A program made the translations under genes and the position numbers. A stretch of DNA of 32,781 nucleotides from Alphaproteobacteria bacterium (lineage in GTDB: Bacteria; Pseudomonadota; Alphaproteobacteria; Rhizobiales; Xanthobacteraceae): positions 1 to 32,781 of the forward strand of contig VAZV01000062.1 in the NCBI GenBank assembly GCA_005884765.1, in the 5' to 3' direction. Below, in pieces: positions 31,771 through 32,781 of the stretch (positions within the stretch are counted from its first letter, which is position 1; each line of letters starts with the position of its first letter). Below the pieces are notes generated by a model. That model did not search any database, had not been told where the DNA came from, and saw only the letters and a list, made by a program, of their open reading frames with translations.

Positions 31771-31796
31771 AACGCGATCCGGACCAATAACGTTCC
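31771..31796 (-). promoter_or_regulatory. EcfG-type promoter of the small exported protein
   Basis: Minus strand GGAAC (31796-31792), 17-base spacer, CGTT (31774-31771), 34 bases before the ATG at 31737. Confidence 0.7.
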
Positions 31797-31799
31797 GGG

Positions 31800-32381
31800 G
31801 GAAGGCTGACACTGAAGTGTCGGCCATTTGGTTGCGCTTCCATTTGGCATAGTTCTTGAGCAAGACACTCAGGTCACCGTGAGCGACGCATTGGCAGCCG
31901 GTTTTTTTAAGGTCGAGAACGACGGCCGGCCGCCGTCGGGAACGTCGCTCGACCGGCATGCCCGCGGCCGTGCGCGTCTGGAAGGGCGCGCGCATGGTGT
32001 TCCATTCAGAGGCCTACTGGCGCAGCTTGCGGGGAGATCCCACTCGGAACCTTCCGGGATCTGTTGTAATAATTCGATGGCCCATCGCTCCTCTCCTAGG
32101 CTGCGGCACGTTCCACCGGCCCCAGGCGCATCGCGGGCCGGCTACCATCGACGCATTCAAATCTGCGCGGCCCTTTGCCATCGGAAAGTAGTATCAAACC
32201 CAGAGGTGCGCCGCAGATTGGGGCAATTGCGGTCAAGCCGGTTTGAGAGCTGCGCCGGATCGGGGTTTCTCACTGCAGTTGCCAAACGTTCCCACCTACT
32301 TGCATACCTGCCATAGATTTTCGGCTGCCCGTTTGGCGTCGTCGCCCCGTTGTTTCGTGACAGCCTTCCGGTAGGCGCGCC
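31800..32381. other. Stretch without a convincing gene
   Basis: A plus frame 31958-32191 (VWKGARMVFHSEAYWRSLRG) and a minus frame ending near 31800 (CVAHGDLSVLLKNYAKWKRN) look mildly coding-like, but neither has a ribosome site or a family that I know. Confidence 0.35.
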
Positions 32382-32534
32382 ATGACGGACCTGCAGCCGC
32401 AGCTTGAAGAACAGCCCATAGACACAGCGGCTGGCACGCTGCCGACTATGGATTTTGTCGAGCGGTGCTTCATCGTCGAGGCGATGGCGGCCTTCCTAGC
32501 TCTGATGGCCAGCATCGCCTGGATGTGGATGTAG
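32382..32534 (+). CDS. 50-residue membrane protein
   Basis: MTDLQPQLEEQPIDTAAGTL, PTMDFVERCFIVEAMAAFLA, LMASIAWMWM. A polar N-terminus is followed by one C-terminal membrane helix that ends the protein, as in tail-anchored small proteins. The ribosome site is weak. It converges with the DUF6894 gene. Function is unknown. Confidence 0.55.
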   Translation: MTDLQPQLEEQPIDTAAGTLPTMDFVERCFIVEAMAAFLALMASIAWMWM

Positions 32535-32549
32535 GCGTGAGAGGCGGCC

Positions 32550-32781
32550 TTACTTCCTTGGCGGCGCTGCGAGCACCTCGCTTGCGGGGATCGCCATGAT
32601 GTCGCGCCCATCCTCGCCGCTGACGATCACCGCGTCTAGCGGCCTTCTGCCAGCTTTGATGGCGTCGGCCATAAGCTCCCGAGCCGATTCAAAAGCCATC
32701 TTACGGGCGGCGGCTCGCGAGGGCAATTCGGTCCCTTCTAGATCGGGCGCGAGCTGATCGCCGGTGCGGTACCTGAAAAAG
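32550..32781 (-). CDS. DUF6894-type small protein, partial at window edge
   Basis: The visible 76 codons read FFRYRTGDQLAPDLEGTELP, SRAAARKMAFESARELMADA, IKAGRRPLDAVIVSGEDGRD, IMAIPASEVLAAPPRK. This is the pattern of DUF6894 proteins (strand, D-x-EG, A-R-A helix, then V-V-x-D-x-D/GR strand), small soluble proteins abundant in Bradyrhizobium with unknown function. The start lies beyond the right edge, by a few residues judging from the family length. Confidence 0.75.
   Translation of the reverse strand, partial: FFRYRTGDQLAPDLEGTELPSRAAARKMAFESARELMADAIKAGRRPLDAVIVSGEDGRDIMAIPASEVLAAPPRK

Noticed and set aside
1..32781. CRISPR array or rRNA genes
   Set aside because: No regularly spaced repeats and no rRNA-like sequence were seen anywhere in the window.

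Overview
The window reads like an accessory stretch of a chromosome from the Bradyrhizobium/Nitrobacteraceae branch of the Alphaproteobacteria. The grounds are high G+C, many small proteins of a style common in that family, HWE-family histidine kinases, a phasin, CsbD, DUF892, DUF6496 and DUF6894 proteins, and promoters of the alphaproteobacterial general-stress sigma factor EcfG. The organism call rests on family recognition only; no database search was possible.

Layout. 1-2.4 kb: broken small genes, a decayed tRNA-Arg(CCG) and a broken Crp/Fnr regulator beside a 16-bp palindrome. 2.5-6.2 kb: an intact PAS-PAS-HWE histidine kinase and an AI-2E-family permease. 6.4-8.1 kb: remains of mobile DNA (antitoxin scrap, relaxase stump, IS630 transposase tail). 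8.2-10.3 kb: a phasin and small secreted or soluble proteins. 10.6-13.5 kb: a co-directional run of small genes, several frameshifted. 13.6-16.4 kb: mostly minus-strand small genes, a CsbD protein and a ruined LigD-type DNA ligase. 16.4-21.1 kb: OprB-type porin, an unusual Nramp-family transporter and a holin-like/BrkB membrane pair. 21.1-26.3 kb: a second ligase scrap, a 26-residue membrane peptide, PRC-barrel, DUF892 and DUF6496 proteins, a rearranged isochorismatase-type gene, an exported protein, RibD-like remains and a CsbD/DUF883-like protein. 26.4-32.8 kb: a zinc metallopeptidase, a broken glycosyltransferase, a broken PolX PHP domain, a MOSC protein, a second HWE-kinase scrap, a small exported protein and a DUF6894 protein running off the right edge.

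The main unifying signal is a set of thirteen matches to the EcfG (PhyR-NepR-EcfG general stress response) promoter, GGAAC-N16/17-NGTT, nine of them with the full CGTT -10. All point into genes and most lie 20-35 bases before a start codon. They precede the HWE kinase, the AI-2E permease, the single-pass membrane protein, CsbD, DUF3606, Nramp, the holin-like/BrkB pair, the 26-residue peptide, PRC-barrel, DUF6496, the exported proline-rich protein, CsbD/DUF883 and the small exported alanine/glycine-rich protein. The window is therefore best described as a general-stress regulon island: membrane and envelope proteins plus small hydrophilic stress proteins under one sigma factor, with an HWE sensor kinase (the class that feeds PhyR) inside the same regulon.

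The second theme is decay. About twenty genes are truncated, frameshifted or rearranged, often by single-base indels in short homopolymers with the surrounding codons still conserved. Either the island is eroding recently or part of the indel load is sequencing error. Reads would decide this.
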